Assembly: GCA_959599635.1 (NCBI GenBank)
Contig: CAUGJN010000003.1
Span: forward strand, 1-48,951
Origin: an uncultured Collinsella sp.
GTDB lineage: Bacteria > Actinomycetota > Coriobacteriia > Coriobacteriales > Coriobacteriaceae
Direction of reading: 5' to 3'
Length of the DNA stretch: 48,951 bases
Part shown: in pieces, positions 33,641 through 42,738 of the stretch
Layout of the letters: every line of letters begins with the position of its first letter
How positions within the stretch are numbered: position 1 is the stretch's first letter
Position numbers and translations under genes: made by a program
Notes under the pieces: model-generated
What the model was told of the DNA's origin: nothing
What the model saw: only the letters and a program-made list of their open reading frames with translations
Databases searched by the model: none

Positions 33641-34744
33641 TTATTGCATTCCGTAAGGCGAAAGCATGGCCCGTTGCGAGCAGCTCGCGAACCAAACCGA
33701 CACGAGCGCGAACATGAAGCCATTGGCAAAACCGTTGGCAAACTGCATCGCACCGCGCTTCCACCACAGCAGGCTGCGATGAAGCACGCCGTCCGAAAGC
33801 ACCATGAACAGGCCCATGGTAAACGGAATAAAGCACATCACGGCAAAGGCCGAGAACACGCCCGAGATGGCCGAGAGTACCAAAAACGGCGCCACGATGC
33901 CCATCAGGTAAAAACCGGTACGAGCTTTGCCTTCCAAGCGCTCGGACTCGACATGGGCACGGCCGACTAGATCACCGCCAGCGGCACCGTTAGTGCCGGC
34001 GTGACCCATGCCGCTAATGCGGACCTCGTCGCCATCGTGCGTGCCGGCAGGAAACTCAATCGTCTGCTCGGAGGTTACGCGAGTACGACCGCTGCCACCG
34101 CAATCGGGGCAGGGGTCGGCCACGACCTTACCGGAACCGCCGCACTCGGGGCAGACCGACTGGAACGTGCCCGCACCAAACAGGAAGGACAAGTCGACGT
34201 CGATGTGCCCGCGGCCACCGCAGCTCGGGCAGGTATGGGCATGCTCGGAGGAGACAGAACCCGAGCCGCCGCAGTGACCACAGGTATCGAAGCGCGTATA
34301 GCGGACGGTCTTGCGGGCACCGTCCTTGGCCTCCTTGGCGTCCAGTTTGATATCGACGACCACGTTGGCGCCGTTCTCGGGATTGTAGGCAGCCTGGCCG
34401 CGACGCTGCTGGCCCCAGGCACCGCCAAAAGGAAAGCCGCCCTCAAAGGGATTGCCATAGCCCGTGTTGCCGGCATAGCCGCCACCATAGGGCGAAGCCG
34501 TAGGGGCACCGGCAAAGGGATTGCCAGAACGCATGGCATCGTAGCGCGCACGTTTTTGCTCATCCGAAAGCACGGCGTAGGCCTCGGAAACCTCTTTAAA
34601 CTTTTCCTCGGCATCCGGCTCTTTGTTGACGTCCGGATGGAGCTTACGGGCCTTTTGCTGGAAGGCCTTTTGAATATCACGCGAGGTGGCGTCCTTGGAG
34701 ACACCTAGAATCTCGTAGTAATCTTTTTCGTTCATCGTCGCCAT
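33641..34744 (-). CDS. DnaJ-like protein with C-terminal membrane segments
   Basis: 367 residues. J domain (about 6-75, HPD in KLHPDVNKEP), Gly/Phe/Tyr region, and four zinc repeats (CGHCGGSG, CPSCGGRG, CPECGGSG, CPDCGGSG). After the first C-terminal beta domain (FPAGTHDGDEVRISGMG) the second client-binding and dimer domain is missing. It is replaced by about 100 residues with two or three hydrophobic helices (FYLMGIVAPFLVLSAISGVF onward), which suggests a membrane-tethered co-chaperone. The start follows AGGAGG by nine bases. It sits where Bacillus has hrcA-grpE-dnaK, between hemW and dnaJ. Confidence 0.88.
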   Translation of the reverse strand: MATMNEKDYYEILGVSKDATSRDIQKAFQQKARKLHPDVNKEPDAEEKFKEVSEAYAVLSDEQKRARYDAMRSGNPFAGAPTASPYGGGYAGNTGYGNPFEGGFPFGGAWGQQRRGQAAYNPENGANVVVDIKLDAKEAKDGARKTVRYTRFDTCGHCGGSGSVSSEHAHTCPSCGGRGHIDVDLSFLFGAGTFQSVCPECGGSGKVVADPCPDCGGSGRTRVTSEQTIEFPAGTHDGDEVRISGMGHAGTNGAAGGDLVGRAHVESERLEGKARTGFYLMGIVAPFLVLSAISGVFSAFAVMCFIPFTMGLFMVLSDGVLHRSLLWWKRGAMQFANGFANGFMFALVSVWFASCSQRAMLSPYGMQ

Positions 34745-34802
34745 GCGCGGCAACCTCCTGCTCACAGCAGCGTATATATTCCGGTAATTCTACCCGAGCG
34801 GC

Positions 34803-36035
34803 CTAAGCTAGATCCCAAAACAGCTCGAACAGAACATTTCCATCGAGCCAGCCCAGGTGTGTCGGTGCTAAACGAGCTCGAACATGGCCCGCGACGACAT
34901 CTGCCGAAGTAAAGGGTCCCTCATGGACCCCGAGCGTCTCGGGCACCCAAGTGGCAAGACCCAATTCGAGCGCGCGATCACAAGCGGCTGTCAGCTCATC
35001 GGCCGGGATGACACGAGCCGCGCGAACCAACAGGTCGGACGCAATACCGCGCGTCATGCGACAAGCGAGCATCAGGTCTTCGGCCGCAGCCTCTCGCTGC
35101 GACAGGTATTCGGCCTCAAACGACGTCGCGTCATCGTCGCGCTGAACCAAACGCACACGGTACGCGTCGCCTCGAGCAGACACGCCGGGGAACAAACCTG
35201 CAAGACGGTCGAAATCCTCGTCGTCGAGCATGCCCGCGGCAGAACGACCCAGGCCCAGGTAGCCCTGTCCGGTCCAGTAGGCAATGTTATGGGCGCACTC
35301 ATGGCCGTCGAGCGCGTAGCTCGCCACCTCATACGGATGATAGCCGGCCGCACCCAGGCGCTCACGCGCCGCGTCCATGCACGAAGCCTGATAATCCTCA
35401 TCGGGCTCGAGCGACTCGTCACGGCACGCCATGCGATAAAGGGGCGTCCCCTCCTCAAGCGTGAGCGGGTAGATCGACACATGATGCGGCGCCGCCGCCA
35501 GCACGCCATCGAGCGTGCTCCGCCAGCTTGCGGCCGTCTGCCCGGGAAGGCCGCACATCAGGTCGCACGACACATCGAGGCCAACTTCCTTCACCGTCGC
35601 GATAGCCGCAAGTGCCCGATTAGCATCGTGAATGCGGCCAATAGCAGCCAGCTCGGTATTGTCGAGGGTTTGCACGCCCAGAGAGATGCGCGTGACACCC
35701 GCCTCGGCAAGCGCGGTGGCGAGCTCGACGGTCAGCGACTCAGGATTGGCTTCGCAAGTAAATTCAACGGGCTTGCACCACATGGAGATACGACGGGCAA
35801 GTTTCACCAGGCGCTCCCCAGCCAGTGAGGGCGTGCCGCCGCCAATATAGACCGTGCGGACCTGCGCAAGCGCCCCGGCGTCGCCAAAGGAATCGAGGCG
35901 CGCATACAGCTGCTCAAAATAGGAATCGAGCGCAGCATCCAAATCACACAGAGCAAAGCTGCGCGAGTCAAAGTCGCAATAGCGGCATTTTTGAGCGCAA
36001 AACGGCACGTGCACGTACAGCGCGGTAACGGCCAC
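34803..36035 (-). CDS. hemW: HemW, radical-SAM heme chaperone
   Basis: 410 residues. Coproporphyrinogen oxidase-like protein now viewed as a heme-trafficking factor. The radical-SAM motif is CAQKCRYCDF (CxxxCxxC), and VYIGGGTPSL, EANPESL and ISLGVQT are conserved. A C-terminal HemN-like domain is present. It starts with GTG two bases after the dusB stop, with AAGG immediately before, so translation is probably coupled. lepA-hemW proximity is common; dusB intervenes here. Confidence 0.93.
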   Translation of the reverse strand: MAVTALYVHVPFCAQKCRYCDFDSRSFALCDLDAALDSYFEQLYARLDSFGDAGALAQVRTVYIGGGTPSLAGERLVKLARRISMWCKPVEFTCEANPESLTVELATALAEAGVTRISLGVQTLDNTELAAIGRIHDANRALAAIATVKEVGLDVSCDLMCGLPGQTAASWRSTLDGVLAAAPHHVSIYPLTLEEGTPLYRMACRDESLEPDEDYQASCMDAARERLGAAGYHPYEVASYALDGHECAHNIAYWTGQGYLGLGRSAAGMLDDEDFDRLAGLFPGVSARGDAYRVRLVQRDDDATSFEAEYLSQREAAAEDLMLACRMTRGIASDLLVRAARVIPADELTAACDRALELGLATWVPETLGVHEGPFTSADVVAGHVRARLAPTHLGWLDGNVLFELFWDLA

Positions 36036-36037
36036 CC

Positions 36038-37081
36038 TTAAGCCTCCAGCGGATGAGCGGGCACCGACTCACCGGCGGCAAGCGCGGCCTCGCAGGCCAC
36101 CACATCGCGCTCGATATCATCGACCAGCGACATGAACTCCTCGTACGTAGAGCAACGCACCACCTGAGCGCGCCAGGCGGCGGCATGGGGCATGCCTTTT
36201 AAGTACCAGCTTGCGTACGTGCGGGCGCGCGACATGAGAGGCAAGAGCTCATGCGTCAGCGTTAGGTGCTCACGCAGAGCGTCCAAGCGCTCGACCGAGG
36301 AGCGAGAAGGAACCGGCATGCCATCGAGCGCAAGGGCGCGAGCATCGCCGCACACCCACGGATTGCCGTAGATGCCGCGCGCGATAAACACCGCGCTGGC
36401 ACCCGAGCCGTGCAGATGCTCAGCAGCGTCCTCGGCCGAGAACACATCGCCCGAACCAATCACGGGAATCTCGACAGCGTCGGCAACCTCATCGACGACC
36501 GACCAATCGGCCTGGCCCGTGTAGAGCTGCGTGGCGCAACGACCATGCACGGCGACTGCGGCAGCCCCTGCGCCCTCAAGCATCTGGGCAAATGTCGCGG
36601 CATTGCGGTCCTCGGCATAAAAGCCCTTGCGAATCTTGACGGTCACGGGCACGTGCGCCGCGCCCACCGTGGCCTCGACGATCTTCTCGGCCAGGTCGGG
36701 CGTGCGCATGAGCGCCGAACCCTCGCCCTTGGTAACGACCTTGCGGGCGGGACATGCCATATTGATATCGATGAGCGACAGGCGATCGCCAACGCGCTCC
36801 TCGACGGCGGCGACGGCGCTCGCAAACTGATCGGGCTTGGAGCCAAAGAGCTGCACGCAAATCTGCTGCTCCTCGTCGGCCGGTAGCACCAGGCGCCACG
36901 TCTTATTACTGGCATAGGCAAGGCCTGCCACGCTCACCATCTCGCTGTAGGCAAGGTTGGCACCGCGGCGGCGACACATGATGCGATAGGCAGGGTCGGT
37001 CACGCCCGCCATGGGAGCCATAAGGAACGGCTGCTCGGCATAGGCGCCCAGCAGCCGCAGACTATATTCGGAAAGAGCCAT
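36038..37081 (-). CDS. dusB: tRNA-dihydrouridine synthase
   Basis: 347 residues. FMN enzyme reducing uridines in the tRNA D-loop. FMN-barrel start APMAGVTDPAYR, catalytic cysteine in DINMACPARKV, KIRKGF, and the FMN-phosphate motif GSGDVFSAEDA with RGIYGNPW. It fits the DusB group common in Gram-positives. It begins four bases after the lepA stop (TAGGTCTATG), with the stop forming part of the ribosome site. Confidence 0.94.
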   Translation of the reverse strand: MALSEYSLRLLGAYAEQPFLMAPMAGVTDPAYRIMCRRRGANLAYSEMVSVAGLAYASNKTWRLVLPADEEQQICVQLFGSKPDQFASAVAAVEERVGDRLSLIDINMACPARKVVTKGEGSALMRTPDLAEKIVEATVGAAHVPVTVKIRKGFYAEDRNAATFAQMLEGAGAAAVAVHGRCATQLYTGQADWSVVDEVADAVEIPVIGSGDVFSAEDAAEHLHGSGASAVFIARGIYGNPWVCGDARALALDGMPVPSRSSVERLDALREHLTLTHELLPLMSRARTYASWYLKGMPHAAAWRAQVVRCSTYEEFMSLVDDIERDVVACEAALAAGESVPAHPLEA

Positions 37082-37085
37082 AGAC

Positions 37086-38897
37086 CTACTCGTCCACCTT
37101 GAGGATCGCCATAAAGGCCTCCTGCGGGACCTCGACCGATCCGATGGCCTTCATACGCTTCTTGCCCTCTTTCTGCTTCTCGAGCAGCTTGCGCTTACGC
37201 GAGATATCGCCGCCGTAGCACTTGGCAAGAACGTCCTTGCGACGCGCCTTGACGGTGGAACGGGCGATGATCTTGTTGCCGATAGCACCCTGGATGGGCA
37301 CCTCGAACAGCTGACGCGGGATGATCTCCTTGAGCTTGTCGCACAGGCCACGGGCCAGGCCATATGCCTTGTCCTTATGGACGATAAACGACAGCGCGTC
37401 CACCTCGTCGCCCGAAAGCAGGATGTCGAGCTTGACGAGCTCGGAGGGACGATACTCGTTGAACTCGTAATCGAGCGAAGCATAGCCCTTGGTACGGCTC
37501 TTGAGCTGGTCAAAGAAGTCCAAGATGAGCTCGGCGAGCGGCATATCGAAGCGCATCTCGACCGATTTGCTCGTCAGGTGGATCATGTCGGTTGTGACGC
37601 CGCGGTGCTCGATGGCGAGCTGCATGACGGCACCCGTGTACTCAGGCGGACAGATGATCTTTGCCTTGAGGTAGGGTTCCTCGATACGTTCGATGCGCGT
37701 GGCCTCGGGAAGGTCCTGCGGACTGCGGACATCAATCATTTCGCCGTCGGTCTTGTAGACGTGATAGTCGACCGAGGGACTCGTGGCAATGAGGTCCAGG
37801 TTGAACTCGCGCTCCAGGCGTTCCTTGACGACTTCCATATGCAGCAGGCCCAGGAAGCCCACGCGGAAGCCGAAACCGAGCGCCACCGACGTCTCGGGCT
37901 CCCACACCAACGACGGATCGTTGACGTGCAGCTTATCGAGCGCGTCGCGCAGGTTCTCGTAGTCCTTGTTGTCGATCGGGAACAGGCCAGTGTAGACCAT
38001 GGGCTTGGCCTCGCGGTAGCCCGGCAGAGGCTCGGGACAGGGGTTGGAAGCCCACGTAAGGGTATCGCCCACGCGAACGGCCTCGGGATCCTTCAAGCCC
38101 GTGACCACATATCCGACCTCGCCGACCGTCAGCGCGTCGACCGGGGTCTCGGCAGGACGCTTGACGCCCACGCCGTCGACCAAAAAGTCGCCCTTGGCCT
38201 GCATCATGCGCAGGGTATCGCCCTTTTTGATGGAACCATCAAAGACGCGCACCGTGGCGACGACGCCGCGGTACTCATCGAAGTACGAATCCAGAATAAG
38301 TGCCTTGAGAGGGGCATTTGCATCGCCCTTGGGAGGCGAGATCAAAAAGACGATGGACTCCAGCAGATCGTGGATGCCCTCACCGGTCTTGCCCGACACG
38401 CACACGGCATCGTCTGCGGGAATGGCCAGATCGTCTTCGATCTCGGTCTTAACCTCGTCGGGGTGCGCCGAGGGCAGGTCGATCTTGTTGATGGCCGGCA
38501 CAATGTCCAGATTGGCGTTCATGGCGAGCGTCGCGTTGGAGACGGTCTGCGCCTCGACGCCCTGCGTGGCGTCGACAACGAGTACCGCGCCCTCACAGGC
38601 TGCCAGCGAGCGCGAGACCTCATAGGTAAAGTCCACGTGGCCCGGCGTATCGATCAGATTGAACTGATACGTCTCACCATCGTCGGCGTCATAGGAAACG
38701 CGGACGGCATTGGACTTGATCGTAATGCCGCGCTCGCGCTCGATATCCATGGTGTCGAGCAGCTGCGACTCCATGTCGCGTTCGTCGACGGTATGGGTGA
38801 GCTCGAGGATGCGGTCACTGATCGTGGACTTGCCATGGTCGATGTGCGCAACGATCGAGAAGTTGCGGATGTGGGAAATGTCAATTGAAGTATTCAT
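37086..38897 (-). CDS. lepA: Elongation factor 4 (LepA)
   Basis: 603 residues. Translational GTPase acting on initiation and back-translocation. G1 AHIDHGKST, G2 RERGITIKS, G3 DTPGHVDF, G4 NKIDLPSA, with LepA-specific C-terminal domains (LAKCYGGDISRKRKLLEKQK). The ATG at 38897 gives the normal N-terminus. There is no ribosome site, but a TAAGAT -10 element lies seven bases upstream, so a leaderless transcript is likely. Heads lepA-dusB-hemW. Confidence 0.96.
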   Translation of the reverse strand: MNTSIDISHIRNFSIVAHIDHGKSTISDRILELTHTVDERDMESQLLDTMDIERERGITIKSNAVRVSYDADDGETYQFNLIDTPGHVDFTYEVSRSLAACEGAVLVVDATQGVEAQTVSNATLAMNANLDIVPAINKIDLPSAHPDEVKTEIEDDLAIPADDAVCVSGKTGEGIHDLLESIVFLISPPKGDANAPLKALILDSYFDEYRGVVATVRVFDGSIKKGDTLRMMQAKGDFLVDGVGVKRPAETPVDALTVGEVGYVVTGLKDPEAVRVGDTLTWASNPCPEPLPGYREAKPMVYTGLFPIDNKDYENLRDALDKLHVNDPSLVWEPETSVALGFGFRVGFLGLLHMEVVKERLEREFNLDLIATSPSVDYHVYKTDGEMIDVRSPQDLPEATRIERIEEPYLKAKIICPPEYTGAVMQLAIEHRGVTTDMIHLTSKSVEMRFDMPLAELILDFFDQLKSRTKGYASLDYEFNEYRPSELVKLDILLSGDEVDALSFIVHKDKAYGLARGLCDKLKEIIPRQLFEVPIQGAIGNKIIARSTVKARRKDVLAKCYGGDISRKRKLLEKQKEGKKRMKAIGSVEVPQEAFMAILKVDE

Positions 38898-38904
38898 GCG
38901 GACT

Positions 38905-38910
38905 ATCTTA
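38905..38910 (-). promoter_or_regulatory. Candidate leaderless promoter (-10) of lepA
   Basis: TAAGAT read on the minus strand, seven bases before the lepA ATG, which places the transcription start at or next to the A of the start codon. No good -35: that region is occupied by the rpsT terminator tail. Confidence 0.45.
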
Positions 38911-38925
38911 CCCGAGCGGTACAAA

Positions 38926-38959
38926 AAATGGAGCCTGTTCCATAAAACAGGCTCCATTT
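38926..38959 (-). terminator. Strong terminator of rpsT
   Basis: Fourteen-base-pair perfect stem (38926-38939 with 38946-38959), 6-base loop, immediately followed on the minus strand by TTTTTTG. The best intrinsic terminator in the window. Confidence 0.93.
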
Positions 38960-38993
38960 ATGCGCGTAATCTGTGTGGTGTGAAATTTACAAC

Positions 38994-39260
38994 TTAGGCG
39001 TTGATGCTGTTCACGAGCTTGGCAAGACCGGACTTGCGGTTGGAAGCCTGGTTCTTGTGGATAACATGCTTGGCGGCAGCCATGTCGAGACGCTTCGTGA
39101 CGGTCTTGAGGGCAGCCTGGGCCTTCTCGGCGTCGCCCTCGGCGACGGCGGACTGGACGTGCTTGGTCAGCGTCTTGAGCTCGGACTTGACAGCCTTGTT
39201 ACGCATGCGAGCTGCCTCATTGGTGCGGATACGCTTCTTCTGAGACTTGATGTTTGCCAC
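38994..39260 (-). CDS. rpsT: 30S ribosomal protein S20
   Basis: 88 residues. Primary 16S rRNA binder. NIKSQKKRIRTNEAARMRNKAVKS and the Ala/Lys-rich C-terminus ending HKNQASNRKSGLAKLVNSI are typical. It starts with GTG at 39260, nine bases after AAAGGA; a longer in-frame start upstream is not homologous. The leader (39261-39341) contains an inverted repeat around GACACCTC/GAGGTC and follows a TATAGT -10 (complement of 39336-39341). Confidence 0.96.
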   Translation of the reverse strand: MANIKSQKKRIRTNEAARMRNKAVKSELKTLTKHVQSAVAEGDAEKAQAALKTVTKRLDMAAAKHVIHKNQASNRKSGLAKLVNSINA

Positions 39261-39393
39261 TTCTGGAGTTCCTTTCGAGTTCCTTGCAAAAAATGTATGA
39301 CACCTCTGAGACACGGTGAGGTCATGCAAGCGCCTACTATAGCACGCTCCCTCTCAAAGGGATAGAACGAATTTGTCAAATAGGCAGGTATCA

Positions 39394-40356
39394 TCACGAT
39401 TTTCTCAAGATGTTCGTAATCCAGAGCAAAAGCGCCGTCTGAGAATCGGCCGAACCCTTGAGCGCGAGCTCCACATCAACGGCACCCTCGAGCGCTGCGA
39501 CGAGCTCGGTCATCGAAAAACGACGCGCCCAGGTAAGGTGATTCTTGACCTGCCAGGACTGGAGCTTGAGCGTTGCGGCCAGCTCGCGACCCTGTCCGCG
39601 CGCATCAAGCGCCTTGGCGACGATCAGCTCACGGATGCGACCGCACAGCAATGTGTAAGTCCACACGTAGCTCTTGGAGGGCAGGAGCTTAAAGAGCTCA
39701 AGCGAACGCCGCATATCGCGAGCCGAGACGGCGTTGAGGAAGTCCCAGGGTTGGACCTCGGCCGTACGTACAATCCAGCGCTCAACATCGGCAAGTTCAA
39801 TCTGGGGCGCCTCGACCATCTGGGCAAGCTTAGCCAAGTCGTTATCGAGCATGCGCGTGTTTTCGCCCGAACGCGAGACGAGCTCCTCGGCGGCCGCCGT
39901 CGAAATCGACTTACCGCGCTGCGTCGCCATCTGCTGAACACGGCGCGGCAGTTCCCAGCGCTTGGTACCCGAGCAATCGACGATAGCCTTCTTGTCGATC
40001 TTGGCGATTGCCTTATACAGGCGCGTATTCTTGGCAAGTGAGTCAGCGATGATGAGGCAGACCGTTGTTGGGCTGGGACTCGTCAGATACCCAACGAGCG
40101 GCTCCGAGACCGCCTTGGCGAGCTTTGAGCAGCCATCGAGGATTACCAGACGAAACTCGCTGCCCATCGGAAAGGTGTTAAGCGATCCGATAATGGACTC
40201 GATATCGGGGTCCTTGGTCATGTCTCGCTCGTCGAGGTTGAACTCGACCATACCCGATTTTTCCAGACGCGCTTTCATACGCGAGACGGCGTGGTCGCGC
40301 TTAACTCCGTCGGTACCGACGATCAGATATGCCGGCAGCAAACCGGTTTCGGACAT
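39394..40356 (-). CDS. holA: DNA polymerase III subunit delta
   Basis: 320 residues. Opens the sliding clamp within the clamp loader. The DNA_pol3_delta fold shows LLPAYLIVGTDGVKRDHAVSR, the clamp-contact region with FPMGSEFRLVIL, and SGENTRMLDNDLAKLA and YTLLCGRIRELIVAKA in the C-terminal half. The ATG at 40356 follows GGAGGGGAG. comEC-holA-rpsT adjacency matches Bacillus. Confidence 0.93.
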   Translation of the reverse strand: MSETGLLPAYLIVGTDGVKRDHAVSRMKARLEKSGMVEFNLDERDMTKDPDIESIIGSLNTFPMGSEFRLVILDGCSKLAKAVSEPLVGYLTSPSPTTVCLIIADSLAKNTRLYKAIAKIDKKAIVDCSGTKRWELPRRVQQMATQRGKSISTAAAEELVSRSGENTRMLDNDLAKLAQMVEAPQIELADVERWIVRTAEVQPWDFLNAVSARDMRRSLELFKLLPSKSYVWTYTLLCGRIRELIVAKALDARGQGRELAATLKLQSWQVKNHLTWARRFSMTELVAALEGAVDVELALKGSADSQTALLLWITNILRKS

Positions 40357-40397
40357 TGCGCTCCCCTCCCGCAGGCCTTCGTATTCGTTCCGTGCCA

Positions 40398-40427
40398 TTC
40401 TAGCCCAGGGGCCCACCACACGCCAAC
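40398..40427 (-). promoter_or_regulatory. holA promoter
   Basis: TTGGCG (complement of 40422-40427), 18-base spacer, TAGAAT (complement of 40398-40403). Lies in the comEC-holA gap, so holA can be expressed apart from the competence genes. Confidence 0.6.
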
Positions 40428-40434
40428 GACGTCG

Positions 40435-42738
40435 TCACGGTAGCTGGCATCGCATCGCAAAGCCATTCGCAGTCGGTGTGACGGTAATGTCGCCGTGTTC
40501 GATGGTACACGCGAACACACCACCCGCTTCCTTAACGGCATCGATGCAGGCATCGGACGGATGGCCGTATCGATTCCCCTCACCGGCGCTTGCGAGGGAA
40601 AGCTCGGGCTTCAGGACGTCCAGCAACTCGCCATCGACTGAAACCTTGGAGCCGTGATGCCCAAGTTTAAGGACATCGATGTCCCCCACCTCCTGCACGA
40701 ATTCCCGCTCTTGGTCGAGCTCGGCATCACCGGTGAGAAGTATTCGCAGGCCCTTGCCTTCCTGAACATAAGAGAGCAGAAGGACAAGCGAGTCCTCATT
40801 TCCCTCGCCATCCACGAACTCGAATGGCCACATCACGCGAGCGCAAAATGAGCCGATGTCGACCGTATCCCCACGGCGCACCTGCCGATACTCCACGCCA
40901 GGTCGGTTCAATACCTCGGCAGGAGCATCCTCCAGCGCATCCGCCGCCACGGCAATCGTTCCGACCGAAAACTGTTCGAGCACGGCAGGCAAACCACCCC
41001 AGTGGTCCTCATCCCAATGCGTCACAAAGACGGCATCGATATGGTGCACGTTATTGCGAACCAACGCCGCAACCACACGCTCGTCGAGCCCGCAGTCGAC
41101 GAGAGCTACTGCGCCGCCTTGGCGGATAAGAATCGCATCGGCCTGGCCCACATCGAGCACCGTCACCGAAGGCGGAGCGAATCGATCCCAATAGACGTAC
41201 GGAATCGCAGCCAAGAGCATCAGGCATGCAAGCCCCACCGCCATAGGACGTGCACGGGGACGCGGCCACCAGACCAGCAGAACCGCCAGAAAACACGGCA
41301 CTAGGTAAATCCACATGCTATCGGGCGGCACGCTCACGTATGCACCCGGCACGGCGGCAAACAGCTGCTCGAAGAACAGCGCGCAACGGGCGGCAATCAT
41401 GGGCACAACGAGCGCCCAAGTCCGCAACGGTCCCACGAGCGAAAAGGGAGCCAGCGCGATCGACACAGCGAGCAGAACGCTCACCACCGGACCGATGACC
41501 GCATTTGCAAACGGAGCAATGAGCGAGAATGTACCGAAGGCAGGAATGGCAATGGGAAGTGTCGCCAGTTGCGAGCACAGCGTGACGGAAAGCACGCTGG
41601 CAACGCCCGATGGCACACCTAGCTCACCCAACGCGTAGGTCGCATAGGGACAAAAGCACAGAATGGCTAAGACGCTGGCGCATGAAAGCTGAAAGCCCAT
41701 CTCGAACAGCACCGTCGGCCGCAGTAGCACAAAGATGGACATGGTTACGAAGAGTGCCGAAAGGCCGTGCCGACGACGCCCCGCGCCGTTTACGACAAGC
41801 GTCACGAACACCATGCAGCACGCGCGCACGGCCGAGGGAGACGCGCCCGTAAAGGCAGCGTAGCCCACAAGCGTTATCGCCAATATCGCCCGCTGAAGAC
41901 CACGTGAGCACCGAGTCTTTTGCAATACGCCCTCGATTACAAACCCCACGATAGCCAAATGGCTGCCCGAGACTGCGATAAGATGCGCCGTTCCCGTCAC
42001 CGAAAACCAGTCGCCCGCCGGCTGGGCGCGCAGCTCGGCCGAACGACCGCAGACGACACCGGCTATGAGCGCACGCGCCGGGTCGGTCGCAGGCGCGATG
42101 GACGCAAGCAGCCCATTTCGCAGCCGATGCAGCGGCCTCGGAGAACCCTCATCGACCGACACAATCCGAACGGCTTTAACCTTGCGCACCTCGCCTCGGA
42201 GCACGCGCGATCGTCCATATGCATCGTTCTCAAAACGTGAAACGCGACCGATAACACGCACGTGCGCCCCGACCTTGAGCTCACGATCACACGATAGGCG
42301 AACCGTTGCCAAGTTCTTACCGTCCGAGCGTGCCTCGCAGGTATAGGAATACACGTCGTCATTTATGGATGGGTCACCCTGCACGACAAACTCGAGACTG
42401 CTTGCCGCTCGACCGTCGAGCGTCTTCGAGGCGTTGAGCGCACCCACGGCCCACCACGCCGAAACGACCGCACCCGCTATGAGACCGACGGACGCGGCAT
42501 ACAGCCACCGCTTCAAAGGGGCAAGCCTCGCACAAGAGTGAGCCAGCACAACGAAAACCGCTGCCGCAACGGGAATGGCCCATAGCGGCCCGACCGCCGT
42601 CGCCCGCTCCCTCAGCAGCGCATCAGCGGCTATGCTGAGCACCAAGGCGCAGCTCACGCACATGCCGGCACACAGGGCCATCGTCCACGGAATCAGGGGT
42701 CGCGGAGGCATCACGTGCTCGCGCTCGGTCGCGCTCAT
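40435..42738 (-). CDS. comEC: DNA internalization channel protein ComEC
   Basis: 767 residues, full length. Inner-membrane channel for single-stranded transforming DNA. An N-terminal membrane region and DUF4131/OB-like part (to about 230), the Competence transmembrane domain (VTGTAHLIAVSGSHLAIVGF, GASPSAVRACCM, FQLSCASVLAI) and a C-terminal metallo-beta-lactamase domain with THWDEDHWGG, LTGDAEL and KLGHHGSK. No frame breaks or missing metal ligands. The ATG overlaps the comEA stop (ATGA), implying coupling. Confidence 0.95.
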   Translation of the reverse strand: MSATEREHVMPPRPLIPWTMALCAGMCVSCALVLSIAADALLRERATAVGPLWAIPVAAAVFVVLAHSCARLAPLKRWLYAASVGLIAGAVVSAWWAVGALNASKTLDGRAASSLEFVVQGDPSINDDVYSYTCEARSDGKNLATVRLSCDRELKVGAHVRVIGRVSRFENDAYGRSRVLRGEVRKVKAVRIVSVDEGSPRPLHRLRNGLLASIAPATDPARALIAGVVCGRSAELRAQPAGDWFSVTGTAHLIAVSGSHLAIVGFVIEGVLQKTRCSRGLQRAILAITLVGYAAFTGASPSAVRACCMVFVTLVVNGAGRRRHGLSALFVTMSIFVLLRPTVLFEMGFQLSCASVLAILCFCPYATYALGELGVPSGVASVLSVTLCSQLATLPIAIPAFGTFSLIAPFANAVIGPVVSVLLAVSIALAPFSLVGPLRTWALVVPMIAARCALFFEQLFAAVPGAYVSVPPDSMWIYLVPCFLAVLLVWWPRPRARPMAVGLACLMLLAAIPYVYWDRFAPPSVTVLDVGQADAILIRQGGAVALVDCGLDERVVAALVRNNVHHIDAVFVTHWDEDHWGGLPAVLEQFSVGTIAVAADALEDAPAEVLNRPGVEYRQVRRGDTVDIGSFCARVMWPFEFVDGEGNEDSLVLLLSYVQEGKGLRILLTGDAELDQEREFVQEVGDIDVLKLGHHGSKVSVDGELLDVLKPELSLASAGEGNRYGHPSDACIDAVKEAGGVFACTIEHGDITVTPTANGFAMRCQLP

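Noticed and set aside
37377..38888. A 503-codon plus-strand frame opposite lepA
   Set aside because: Mirrors conserved LepA codons; no domain or start signal.
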